A DNA stretch of 64,000 nucleotides from Imbricaverruca yamaguchii. Taxonomy: Eukaryota; Arthropoda; Thecostraca; Neoverrucidae. The notes under the pieces are model-generated. The model searched no databases and had not been told where the DNA came from. It saw only the letters and a list, made by a program, of their open reading frames with translations. The stretch lies in assembly GCA_034440575.1 (NCBI GenBank), contig JAOTOL010001068.1, positions 159,501 to 223,500 on the forward strand. Direction: 5' to 3'. Positions 39,701-51,200 of this stretch are shown piece by piece. The translations under genes were made by a program, and so were the position numbers. The first letter of the stretch is position 1; the number at the start of each line of letters is the position of its first letter.

Positions 39701-41839
39701 CGCCTGCCGGGGGCTATAAGCCTAGCAGCGCCTGACGTCCGCACCGTAATCTGACCCAAGGTCGACGGCTGGCCGGCACTGAGTACCGGCCACAGTGGTG
39801 TCCCCAACACTAGGCCCAGTCATACTGCGAATGGGCGTCCTCCGTGCACTCGAGCTCCACAATGTATCCAGGACTACCAGTAGCTCATGGGTGTTCAGGC
39901 CGTCATGGACAATGGAGCGAATACAATTTCGGAGTGTGTGTGTGGAGGGTGGGGGACTTAACTGGGTACTACTATTATCGTTGCTACATTCACACACCTA
40001 ATCGTGACGTAACACGTTTACTGGGATGTGCCAGACACAGGGCACCGAAGGCGCCTCGCGACTGCACCAATCGGCCACCCTGCAGCTGAACATCTGAGGT
40101 TGGGTCGGTGGTGCTCACGTTTGCACCCCGCAACATATCCTCGTCCTCCTGGGGAGGGAGGATCGTGCAGTTACATGCGTCAGGCGAACACACACACACA
40201 CTGCGAGACCCATCCGAGGGCATGGGGGTCGTTCACTGAGGTACGCGCATGCCACGTGGTGGTGTCGGCCCACACCACCCGCCAGTATCTCGTCACGCTG
40301 CGGCGCCGTCGCACGCGCGACAGCCGAGCCGGGCACGCGCCGACACGTACGGCACTGGTGGCAGTGGCAGTGGAGCGGAGCAGACGGCACGCGACCAGCG
40401 GCCGAACCAGCCATGTCGGGCGCTCACGACCCTGGTCATCGACTACGACGACGGGTCGACGGGTCGACAGCGGCACCTACGACCGCTATCAACTGAACAC
40501 GTCGCGACAACTACCCGCCCTCTAACGTAACGCCGACGCGCAAAGCAAGCAGAAAGACAAACTGCGGACGTGGACAGGCGCTTGGGTGTTGTGCATACAG
40601 ACAGCGTCGGGGTCTCGAAACGGTCCGGATGCTGGTGGCCGCCTCACTCATCGCATAATGCCTCGAGGCGGATCAAGCGTGCGCTGACGGTGCCACCGCA
40701 GCTGGCGGGCTGGGCAGCTGATCAGCCGGTACACCGGCAGCTGGTGCGGCGCCAACGTGGCAACTGACCCGGGCCGACCATGCCTCTCGGATCAGCAGGC
40801 GCCGGCCGACCACCAACACCGCAGACCCGGCTCCACGCCTGCAATGATGTAGAAACAACGGTGCTGATGGACTGTGTGTGAACCTACACATCTCGTGAGC
40901 GTGTCAGACTACGTATCCGAGCGAAGACTTCGTAACGAGCACTTAGGACGGCTGACCGTCTGCCAAGTTTCCAACTACAGAATGTCCGCACCGAGTCAAA
41001 ATAGCGATGCCCGAGTAACGATAAGCTCAGCATCGTACATTGGTTATGCGTGCGCTTAAGGCTTATGATACCTCACAAGATTGCATCGTTTTGTAGCACT
41101 GCATAGTCGTGAAGCGGGGTCGTAGGCGATGAATGGGTGTTGAACTGAAATTAAAAACGTGAAGATAAACAACGGGGTGATCTCCAATCTGCTGAGATCA
41201 CATAATGTAGAATATTCCTTTGAAAACAGATTTGGCTGGTTAAATTGAACTTGAAAGTTGACCTCACATTTAAACTAAACTTCAAAGGAAAAATTTCCCG
41301 TAAATGTGGTCGTCAGACGATAAACATCATGGATGAATGAGCAGATGTATGAGGCATTTGAATCATGTTTGCATAACGGGGAGAGGGAAATAAATATTTT
41401 CATAGCGATGAACACATCTGCCGTCTGTTGGCTAGCTTTGAGTTCCATCAACCTCTTTGTGTGTGTGTGTGTGGAGGGGGATAGGCCGCGTCGACCAAAA
41501 ATGTGATCATTTAGCTCTCTTACCCTCTGAAAATAGTAGGAGCATGAGACAGAAATGTGACGTCTTCGTGTCCGGTAATAACTTTCGGTGCGATGGTGGC
41601 GTTCTTACGTGGCGGGTTCCGTTCACCTTGTCTACACGGTGACTACCACTGCAACGCAACTGCACACGCTCCCTTCGGGTAAATCAAGAACACATTCGTG
41701 GTGAGTAATAAGAAAATTCAGTGTTCAGAAAGCCATTAGGTTACTGTGCATTGTTCACCTAAATGGCATGGACAGTGGTGGGCAAGGGAGCGGACGCTTA
41801 CCGAATCCTTCACCAAGTACATGCGAATGCAAGACATTT
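36761..41839. other. Intergenic region between Myb and JMJD6, no gene recognised
   Basis: It holds GT microsatellites (37635-37650, 41457-41471) and a small ~45-bp, three-copy repeat at 38825-38945 (GGCATACGCCAYGRCRGCGG). The GC-rich block 38800-40850 is open in many frames on both strands, with residue compositions that show no family. Unlike the nearby genes, no splice-framed conserved peptide appears. Confidence 0.35.
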
Positions 41840-42029
41840 TATCAGGTCTCCCAAAATCGCTACTCATTTTCCCCAACCATATTATCTTAGCCGATGATGT
41901 GGAAGGAAAAAACTTCTCCCGCTAGACAAACTATCGAAAGCTCCCCAGCCATGGGAATATGACTGTCATGGTTTGGAACACAGGCCTGGATATTTGGCAC
42001 CCAGATATTATCATCTCCCGAAAAGTATG

Positions 42030-42185
42030 TTCTTATTTTTCTTATTTGGAAGTTGAATGGCGTTGTTTGACAATGAGCTGCTCTGTGATAGAATGTTCGA
42101 CCGGACACAGGATTCACTGATATGTGGTAGCTGAAATTCTGATGTCACAGGTTTGAAGAAACCCCCTCCGCTTCGATTACCCTAA
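42030..42185 (+). repeat. Copy of the repeat at 14600-14785
   Basis: TTTGGAAGTTGAATGGCGTT, GAGCTGCTCTGTGATAGAATG and TTCGATTACC keep the order seen at 14638-14770. Confidence 0.45.
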
Positions 42186-42189
42186 TGGA

Positions 42190-42730
42190 TGGCTAGATTT
42201 TCACGACTTTTCACGACTTACAGTATGTTTTTGACTCTGGGGAGTTCATTTTGTGGATATATGAAACAACAAAATTTATTTGGAATGTGAAAAGGACAGC
42301 AAAATAGGCCAGGGCTATAATTTTTGGACCCCCAAAACTAATTTTGTTTCAAAATTTCAAAATTTTAAGCTTTCCAGTTTCTTCAATTTTCCCTTTCCAA
42401 TGGGTAGAGCAGGCCGAGAAACGTTGTTGGAAGTCAACTTGCCCTAATAAAAATGCTTACTTTAGCCAGAATCCTCTATTTGAACTGCAATTTGGCAAAT
42501 ATGCAAAATTTATATGTAGTCGAAAACGAAAAAATTCAACACGTACGTTTTGTTGCATCCGTAAAGATAACCAAACGCTGAGAGTTTCATTTAAATATTT
42601 GTATCCGTTAAAGCGTGACGACTGGTTGAACTTTTCTGGGGGTGACCTCACTTCACCTTGACTAACTCGTTGACCCTAGATGACCTGACTTAACAATTTT
42701 GAAACATCGTGCCAAATTGATGTGGAAAAG
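42190..42730 (-). repeat. Family 1 repeat, copy C (inverted)
   Basis: Reverse complement of the 29550-30060 part of copy A, e.g. GACTAACTCGTTGACCCTAG then ATGACCTGACTT at about 42659-42690, and CCGTTAAAGCGTGACGACTG at 42605-42624. It carries a 105-codon frame without recognisable motifs. Confidence 0.7.
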
Positions 42731-43283
42731 GTATGCCAAATTTGGGCGCGCTACCGCGCGCCGTTCGTCCACTATCCGCGAAAAACCTGAGGGGGAGGGC
42801 GGTTAAAGACCCCCCGAGACGGGACTGGTTAATACATACGCAAGACTGTCCATGCTTACCTGCCCACACGCTTACATGATATGCCAAGGATGAAAATGTC
42901 ATGGCAGGCAAATCAAGATAGGTCGCATCACGACCCATCGTTTTCTTGCTGGTCAGACCCTACCACCAGAGATTAGCAAAAATATTTTCCTGAATCCATC
43001 TCAGACAAATAGCAAGGCAAATCCAGTCTGCCAGGGCTGCATGAATGAATATTCGTAAGTGTTAAAGAGGGCCCTTCAATGCATAACATCCAACAATGGT
43101 CTTGCATTTTCTCTTCTAAGACATTACCACGTCATTCCCCACAAAACGTAAATGAAAAGGAGAGCGGAAGGAAAACCGATACAACAGGGGAAAAATGTCA
43201 AGAAATAAACAGATCAATTATGTTTGAAAGATAAAAAGGGTAGCTAGCATTCACTGTAGTTCTTATCGCCTATTGACACGTCC

Positions 43284-44262
43284 CCTGGAAGCCCTCTAAA
43301 AATTACGCGCGCTGGAAGGGGGTATTCCGCCTCAAGATCTCGGTTCCAATTAAAGCTAGAGTAAATAATTTTTCAGGATAGATGGGTATGCAGGTGAACT
43401 ATATTGTGTGCAAATTTCGTACCCTTGGGTCAATGTCTTCAAGGTTAAATGAGGTCACCTATGTCACACTTGCTTGTTTTGCGTGTCTTGGCTTGACACT
43501 ATTATGGATCGCCGCGATCTTGTTTAAATGCCCCAACATGGTCATCAATGATGTTTTGGACATGACTAACGATGCAGTACAGATGATAGATACGGCTTTT
43601 GACCTCAGGTCATATATATATATATAAACACTTTATCATCGGTCAGTTACCGGAACCGGGGCGCCAGCCGGACCGGCGCAATCGGCTTCACGAATAAAGG
43701 GCTTGATTGATGATTATTTGGGCTTAAGGGCGCGCAGACTAAACGGTCATTTGGCACCCATACAAAAAAGGGCTAGAGCAAAGGGTGAAGCATGGAAACG
43801 CATAGGTTCAGTGACAAAAACAATCGTGAATCGCATCACAGCCATTTGCGTTTATGACAACCTTCCAGCTGACCAAGCCTGATTTCATTAACCGGTCACG
43901 AACTTGAACTGACTTGAGCTCGGTGATCTAGTATGACCTTGAAACAATATGCCATAACAACATACATCAAACAAGTCGCTAATACTGCCAAGAACACTCC
44001 TCTTTTGCCGATATACGGGAGGCGCTTCAGCGCCTATTTTTGTGGTCTGGCGCGACGAAATGTTTGTACTTTTACAACCTCCATCTCGCAAAAATGTTCC
44101 TTCGATTTTTGTTTTTCGTCTTCTTTTAAGAAACGCGCCGGACATTTGTAAGTAGGTACACACAATTGGCGTGTATCGACATGTAAAATCTGGAGTATTT
44201 ACGAAAAAAGGCAGGGGTGGGCGAATTGCGCCCCCATCCTCCAGCGTCCGTGTTAACGTATT
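43284..44262 (+). repeat. ~1-kb unclassified repeat, family 2 copy A
   Basis: It matches 62760-63750 in the same order along nearly 1 kb: a GGATTCCGCC-like start, GTCAATNTCTTCAAGGT, CAGTTACCGGAACCGGG, AACAAGTCGCTA, GAAGCGC-TCAGCGCC and a TTAAC end. A TA microsatellite (43614-43627) is absent from the other copy. No intact open reading frame. Confidence 0.8.
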
Positions 44263-44827
44263 GCCTGACATGCCTTCGTTCAATGAGATTTAATTTCTAG
44301 GCACATGTTCAATTATGCGGAACTGCCATTTCCTGTGTTTAAAATGCATATCATGAAACAGTGGCATGCCATACCTCATATAATGATGTGCTTCACAACA
44401 GCTTCCGTAGAATACATATAAAGCACTTGTCATTCAGATTCATGATACATTTTTAGTATGGTCCTATTGCGTAGGCTCATACTGACGAGGCATTGGTAAG
44501 AATAATCGGTCAGGGATTGCTGGAAATAACTTGTTAGAACAACATTGGGCACATTTAGCTCATCAAAACTCATCAGTCTGTGCCAAATATCAGCCGGATC
44601 TCAGCGAACCTCATCAGAGCCCTGCCATCTATCATTCACCAGGGAATCTCATCCAGATTGAACATACATTTTCAAATTAGTTGGATAAGATTGGCAAACG
44701 CGGCGGAAAGCGGCGCACGACCACTGCCGTACGGCGTGAAGGTGGTACCGGAATGTCACTAAGACACTACGGTAATGTGGCTATGTAACGGACAAGGCCA
44801 GGGGGCACCCACCTGCAGACGGCGTCG

Positions 44828-45271
44828 TCACCTGGTGGCCGGAGACAGTGACCCGGCGCCGTTCCCTCTCGAGGACGGTGACCTGGCGCCGTTTCCTCTC
44901 GAGGACGATGACCTGGCGCCGTTTCCTCTCGATGATGGTGACCTGGCGCCATTTCCTCTCGGGGACGGCGACCTGGCCGCGTCGTCGCTCTCGCGGCTGT
45001 GGGAGCGCTCCGAGGGCCGCCCACCGACGGCAGAGCCGGAGCTGGCCGAGTCGTGCGACCGGCGCCGACCGCTGCCGGACCGCGGCGGCGACGTGTCGGT
45101 GCGGCGGCGCTTCTTTTTATGGCCAGGCAGACTCTCCTGGCCGCTGTCGTGCTCCGAGTCGGAGGAGCTCGAGCTGCTGGAGCTGGAGCTGGAGCTGGAG
45201 TCGGAGGCGACGCCCGAGCTCTGACTGACGTCGATGGTGACCGCTAGTCGCGCCAGATCCGGCTGTTTCTC
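44828..45271 (-). CDS. JMJD6: JMJD6 exon 7 (Ser-rich and RS-like tail)
   Basis: Acceptor GGACCGCAG|GAG (phase 0), stop TGA at 44830-44828. It encodes [20 protein letters not shown], a run of 13 serines, an Asp/Glu stretch, the basic HKKKRRRTD, and then four to five copies of a decapeptide of the type [10 protein letters not shown]. The polySer run is known from JMJD6. The arginine-serine repeats are extra length compared with human. A GTGACG right at the stop could act as a donor, so a longer alternative tail is possible. Confidence 0.9.
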   Translation of the reverse strand, partial: EKQPDLARLAVTIDVSQSSGVASDSSSSSSSSSSSSSDSEHDSGQESLPGHKKKRRRTDTSPPRSGSGRRRSHDSASSGSAVGGRPSERSHSRESDDAARSPSPRGNGARSPSSRGNGARSSSSRGNGARSPSSRGNGAGSLSPATR

Positions 45272-48200
45272 CTGCGGTCCGTGCGTGGCAGTCAGTATCG
45301 AGCCATACTGCACAATGAGACGCACCACATAAACCGCAGTACCGGCACAGCCGCACACAGCAGCACACACAGCGCAGTACCGACACAGCAGCACACAGCA
45401 CAGTACTGACACAGCAGCACACACTACACCACACCGCGCAGCAGCACACGTCACATCACACAGCGCAGTACCGACACAGCAGCACACAGCACAGTACTGA
45501 CGCATCAGCACACCAAACACACCACAGCACAGCGCTACCGCAGCAGCACACGCCACACGGAACCAGCCGAGGCCCGACAGACGGTCGACGGCCCACCTGC
45601 AGCACGCGCAGCCACTTGTGACTGAGCTTGGGTCGGCCGCGCGCCGTCTTGTGCCACACGATCGGGAAGTTGGAGCGCGAGCAGAAGTTCTGCGTCACGG
45701 CGATGGTGAGGTCCAGGTTGATGACCACGTGCCACCAGCCGTACGGCACGAACACCGTCTCGCCGGGCCCCTGCACAAACTCCAGTGGACGATACCTGAG
45801 ACAGACGAGGCGGGATGACATGGCACACGACCATGTCGCCGGCCACCAACACGATACTGGATACCAACATCTGGAGTTCAGGGGCGTGTCGACTACAGCA
45901 CACTGAACATCTGACGAACGAAAAGCTTGAGGCACGCGCGCCATACAGTGTAAAATTATTCACCATGTAGCCTGGAAATTCCGAGTTAATGGAGTTGTGC
46001 TATTTCATCCTCATCTTATGTTTTTACCACTTTGCCACCTGATGTATAGGCAGTCATCATGCATATGACTGCTAAACAATGCAAAGTGCATGCGACTGAA
46101 GTGAAAGGCATTCCGCTTTTTAATCCTTAAGTGGCAATCCTTTATTTTCTTCCAACCTTTCACTATTCCCAAGCCACTTCTTCCTTCATCCACACAGTTA
46201 ATGGTGAAGCAATTTTATGACACTGGCGCCATATGACAACATCCCACGATACCGGGTGATGGAACCGTGTGAGCATTGAGGTGCTTGTACTCTTCACGCA
46301 GTCATGACCACCACACCGGCTGCGCTGCCGAAGCAAGAGGATACGCGACGGCACTGCCAACAGCAGTTCAGCACACCGTCAGTCAATCAATCAGGCAGCC
46401 TCAGACTATGATTGCATGACTGACCATTTGGTGGTGGCTTTCCGTCCACCTATGCGGACCGGCACGGTCCCGACCACAAGGGGGCTGTCGACCTAAAGCG
46501 ACGTGTCTCCGCCGGTGTCCGAGCCCCACATTGGCTTGGGCGCTCACTTTTGTGGCCAGGTGGGCTGCTGGGTGCGTGGGTACACCACGCTGAACCACGT
46601 GATGGCTTCGTCCTGTTGTCTGTGGCCCTCGCCTGGCTTCACCTTCAGCAGCTCCACCGGCGTGTCCGTGGGAAAGAGACACCACCTGCCGACGACGCCG
46701 CCGTCACAACTGTTCCGAGCGACGGGCTGGGTCTGGCGAGACAGTGGCACCACTGCTGGACAGGGCTGGATATATATCTGGGGGATCCCGGATGTTGAGG
46801 AAAATTGTGGTCATACAATTCAGAATAATCTCCTTTTTTTCTATATGCGACATCATAACCTCCCTTTTGTAACGACATAAAGACATAAAAGATTAGTGCA
46901 ACTGTGAGCCACAAGGGCCCTTCTTGGTTGCACTCTGTACACTGAACCAGTTGCCCACCAAATCTGTCAATCAGCCCCCCCTGTAATACTGAAAAGCAAG
47001 CCCTCTATTCTTATAATGATTGTCTATGCTGTTTTTAAAGATGTTCAATTTTAAAGATGTCGATGAGATCTCCTCTCAGCCTTCTATATCTAAGTGAAAA
47101 CATATTCAATTTCTTCAATCTTTCCTCATATGCCAGGTTGCTTATGCCATTAACCATTTGTGTAGCACTCTGTTGTACTCTCTCTAAAAGCCAACAATCT
47201 GTTTCATAGCTGGGAGACCAAGCTTGGATGCAGTATTCCAAATGTGGCCTGACGTATGCACAGTAAAGCTTCCTGACCACTTCCTCACTTCTGTATGATA
47301 CATTCCTATTTATTGCCCCAAGCATTCTCAGTGCCGTCTTCCTGGCTTCCTTGGTCTGTTCTGATGCCCCCAGTTTTGTGTTTAGAATAACACCTAAATC
47401 CTTCTCCTGTTGAGTCACTGATAGCACTTGGCCACCCATCAAGTATGGAGCCTTCATATGCTGCTTACCTACATGCATGATTTTGCACTTATCAAAATTA
47501 AATTTCATTTGCCATTCTTCGAACCACTTCACAAGTTCGTCTAAGTTTTTTTGCAGCGAGATATGCTCATCTTGACCTGTTATTGCCCTAAAGACCTTCA
47601 AATCATCCGCAAATTTCAAAACTTTACTGCTTAGGCCACTTTCAATGTTATTTACAAATATAATGAATGGTAATGGCTCTAGTACTGACCCCTGGGGGAC
47701 TCCACTAAGAACATTTTGCCATGATGACTTTGTACCATTTAGCATCACTCTTTGCTGTCTATCTGAAAGCCACAACTCTATCCATTCTAAGATGGTTTAA
47801 GATGCTAAGATCCATGGTGGTTCTTAGTCAGCTTTAGGTATTTTATCAATAATCAGTAAATATTTCTGGTCAGATACCCACATCCTGCCTCGATAGGGCG
47901 GGGGGTTCGTTATATGTCCCTATCCAATCTCCAAACCCAGCGTCGTAGTGATGATGAATTGGGGTTTAGGGGCGCGTCGACTGCTATGGTCATTTTGCGC
48001 CCATTAAGAACCCAGCGTCGTACAAAAACAAAATGGGTGCAAAGCGCTCGACGAGTAGGGTCCAAAACCATCTTCAAAATATTCTCCCATTAGAAAGTGA
48101 CATCACGGGGAGGGCTTATGTCATCACTGGCTTCAGGGTTTTGTCTCTGGGAATTCATTTTGTGAAAAACGTCACAAACAAAACTTACTTAGGATCATTA

Positions 48201-51200
48201 AAGGAAGGCGAAATAAAACATGGTACTAACATATTTGCCCACACAAAAACACAAATGGACATTCTTAAAATTTTGATCATTTAATCATCAATGTGCTGAA
48301 TTTTTCGTTTTCCAATGGATAGAGCGAACCGATAAACGTCGTTTTAACTAAATGATCAAAGGGGCTTATTTCAGCCAGAATATCCGATTTTAGCCCTGAT
48401 GAGGAAGTATTCAAAACGTTTCCAACAACACCACCACCAACACCACCTAGCCTAATCAGTTGTGCTAGTTTCATCATTCAATCATTCACTTCTTTTCCCT
48501 AAAATTGCTTCCTTTAAACAGAAAACAAAAATCTACCAGTGCCTCCGTTTAGGGTAGTTACTCTGTTGACAGTACATGGACATTTGTTTGCTTTTGCTTG
48601 TTGCTACTGTCAAACAAAGCCGAATATGGTGAAACGTGAACAGAATTTAAAGTTGTGCACGGGAACATTGCATGAAGCATCATCGCCTTTGGTGACTAGC
48701 TGACCAAAAAAAAACAAAGAAGAAACCTCATTGAATTTCTCTTTTGAATAAACGTTTTTAGCCAAGAATCAACAGTTGAGATCAACGAGAAAAATGCACT
48801 TCAATGGTGCTCTTGTATACATGAAAAGCATAACATATTTAGACTGGATAGCTAAAATAATAATAATCTATCATTTGGGGTTTCATTGGGATGCCCATAC
48901 CACACCAGGCCTGCAGCTGTCTTATGTCGCAGTGCATTTTCCGAGTGATGCACCCTCGAAGACTACGGTCACGGATGTGCAGTCCCTGAGACGACACGAC
49001 CAGAGTTGTGCTCCCACAGACATTTTGAAGTTACCCACGCCCACAGGTATCAGGGTAGAATGCATAATTAGAGTCACAACTGTGCACTCATGGCGACTGC
49101 AGGAGACTGATGGCAATTACGGTCACAGCTGGCACCCAGGCAACCAATCACAGTTGGCACTCGTAGCGATTACGGTCACAGCTGGCACACTCTGTGACTA
49201 CAGGCACAATTTCTCACTCAAGAGAGATCACAATCGACAGAAACGCAAGACACATAGGCGGCAAACCATGCAGAGCCGGTGACAGCGGCAGCTGCACAGT
49301 CGCCGCCCGGGCGGTCGAGCCACACACCGTTTGTGGCCGGTAATGAGCGAGTTCCAGGCGGACGTGCCCAGCGGGTCGATGTGTATGCCGGTGCCGCTGC
49401 GAGCCGGACCCATCACGAACCAGCGGTAAGGCGGCCGTCGCCGCTCGCCGCAGTAGCGCAGCAGGTCCTCGCGGAAGTACTGCGGGATCTCGTAGTCGTC
49501 CAGCAGCTTCTTGCGTCGCTCGTGCTGCCGGTCGCGCCGAGTGAGACGGTTAGGTGGCGGACACTGGAGACCCACCGGCGCAACGCGTGGTTGGAGTCGA
49601 AGTGACTCGACCACGACGAGGGAGTGGTATGGCCGCCGGGCACAAGATCAGCTTCAACACGACTGTGCCGACCGTAAAGAGCCAGCAAGGGCTTGCAAAG
49701 AAAACTTGAGGGAAATGTAATTAGCCGCCGTCGTTTCATGATGAAATCATTAGGGGGCTGAGGGCGTCTCAACCATGTCGACCATGCAGCTTCGCTACAT
49801 ACTCAGTTCACAATGTGGAAATTTGAGCTTCGTGATTTCGCTCCCATCTCTCCTTAAAAAAAAAAACACCTGGGTTAATTACATCACCTCAACATCAATT
49901 GGCATGCCTCTCCTGTACGGCCAGGCCAGTTCAGCGATATCATAAACCACCGAATTCGAGCCGTTCGTGCTTGTGCCAAGCACATCCGCACACTTACCTC
50001 ACGACGTTCTACCCATCAGAAAGCTGTGTCTGGGACACGTCGAGACAATTGAGTGCTGGTAAGCGCCTCCATATTTTACCGTTTGACATTCACGTACGAC
50101 TGCGCCGCTTGCTAAAGTAGTTTCGTATTACCAATGCTCCATGGCAACCATTCACGGCAATCATCCACGGTAACCAAACTTCCCCTGAAAATAGTCTGGT
50201 GTTGAGCACTCGATCCTCCAGTGGTTTCCGCTGGGAGGGTACGGTCGCGGCGATCCCAAGGTTGTTTGCATTGGGAGGGTATGGTCCCGGCGATCTCCAG
50301 GTAGCTTCCGTTGGGAGGGTACGGTCGTGGCAATCTCCAGGTTGTTTCCGCTGATAGTGTACGGTCGCGGCGATTCTCAGGTTGTTTGCATAGGGAGGGT
50401 ATGGCCGAGTAAAAAAAAATGTGTGGCGCATTGACCAAGGTAGGCCATTTACGAGGGTACGGTCGAGGCGGTTACATTTGGTGCAGTCGCGGCGATGCCC
50501 AGGTGGTTTCCGCCGACAGTGTACGGTCGCGGTGACCCCAGGTGGTTTCCGCTGGCAGAGTGCGACCGCGGTAAGAAGCTCACATCTCCGTAGCTGCCAT
50601 CAAAGATGTAGAGGGGCGAGTCGTCGTCCGTGACATGAGTAACGTAGTCGGCCAGGTACTTCATCTTGAGCTTCACGCTGCAGCCGTCGTTGTCCTCGCC
50701 ACACTTGAACTTCTGGTTGCGGTATTTCTTGGACAGCCGCTGAAAAGGGAGATGGAGATTTTACCGAGTGCTAGTCCGAGCTGTGCGCATCACGCGACAC
50801 GTCGAAGCGTGCCAGCACCCGCCCGCGACGCGGCGACCTGATCAAAGCAACACAACCGCCACAAGCCAGCAACACCGACAATATCACCGATTGCATCTCA
50901 ACAAGATCAGAAAAAAGGACACAATGCTGCGGAAACATTTATCGGGCTGAAACCAGGGAGGGTTTCAGCAAGCGCAACGAGTGGAGAGCAAGGGCGCGGA
51001 GTGGGACGCAGAGACAACTCACCTCGAGCGTCCAGCGCTGGTTGGCGCGCCACGAGTCGGTGAAGCCGCGGATCACCACCGGCAGGTTGGGCTTCTCGAA
51101 GCGCTCGACGAACTGCTGCTCGGACACCTCTGGCCAGTGGATGCGCTCCATGGTGTCGGAAACAGACGACGGCGAGCAGTCGAAGGTGGCGCTGTACTGC

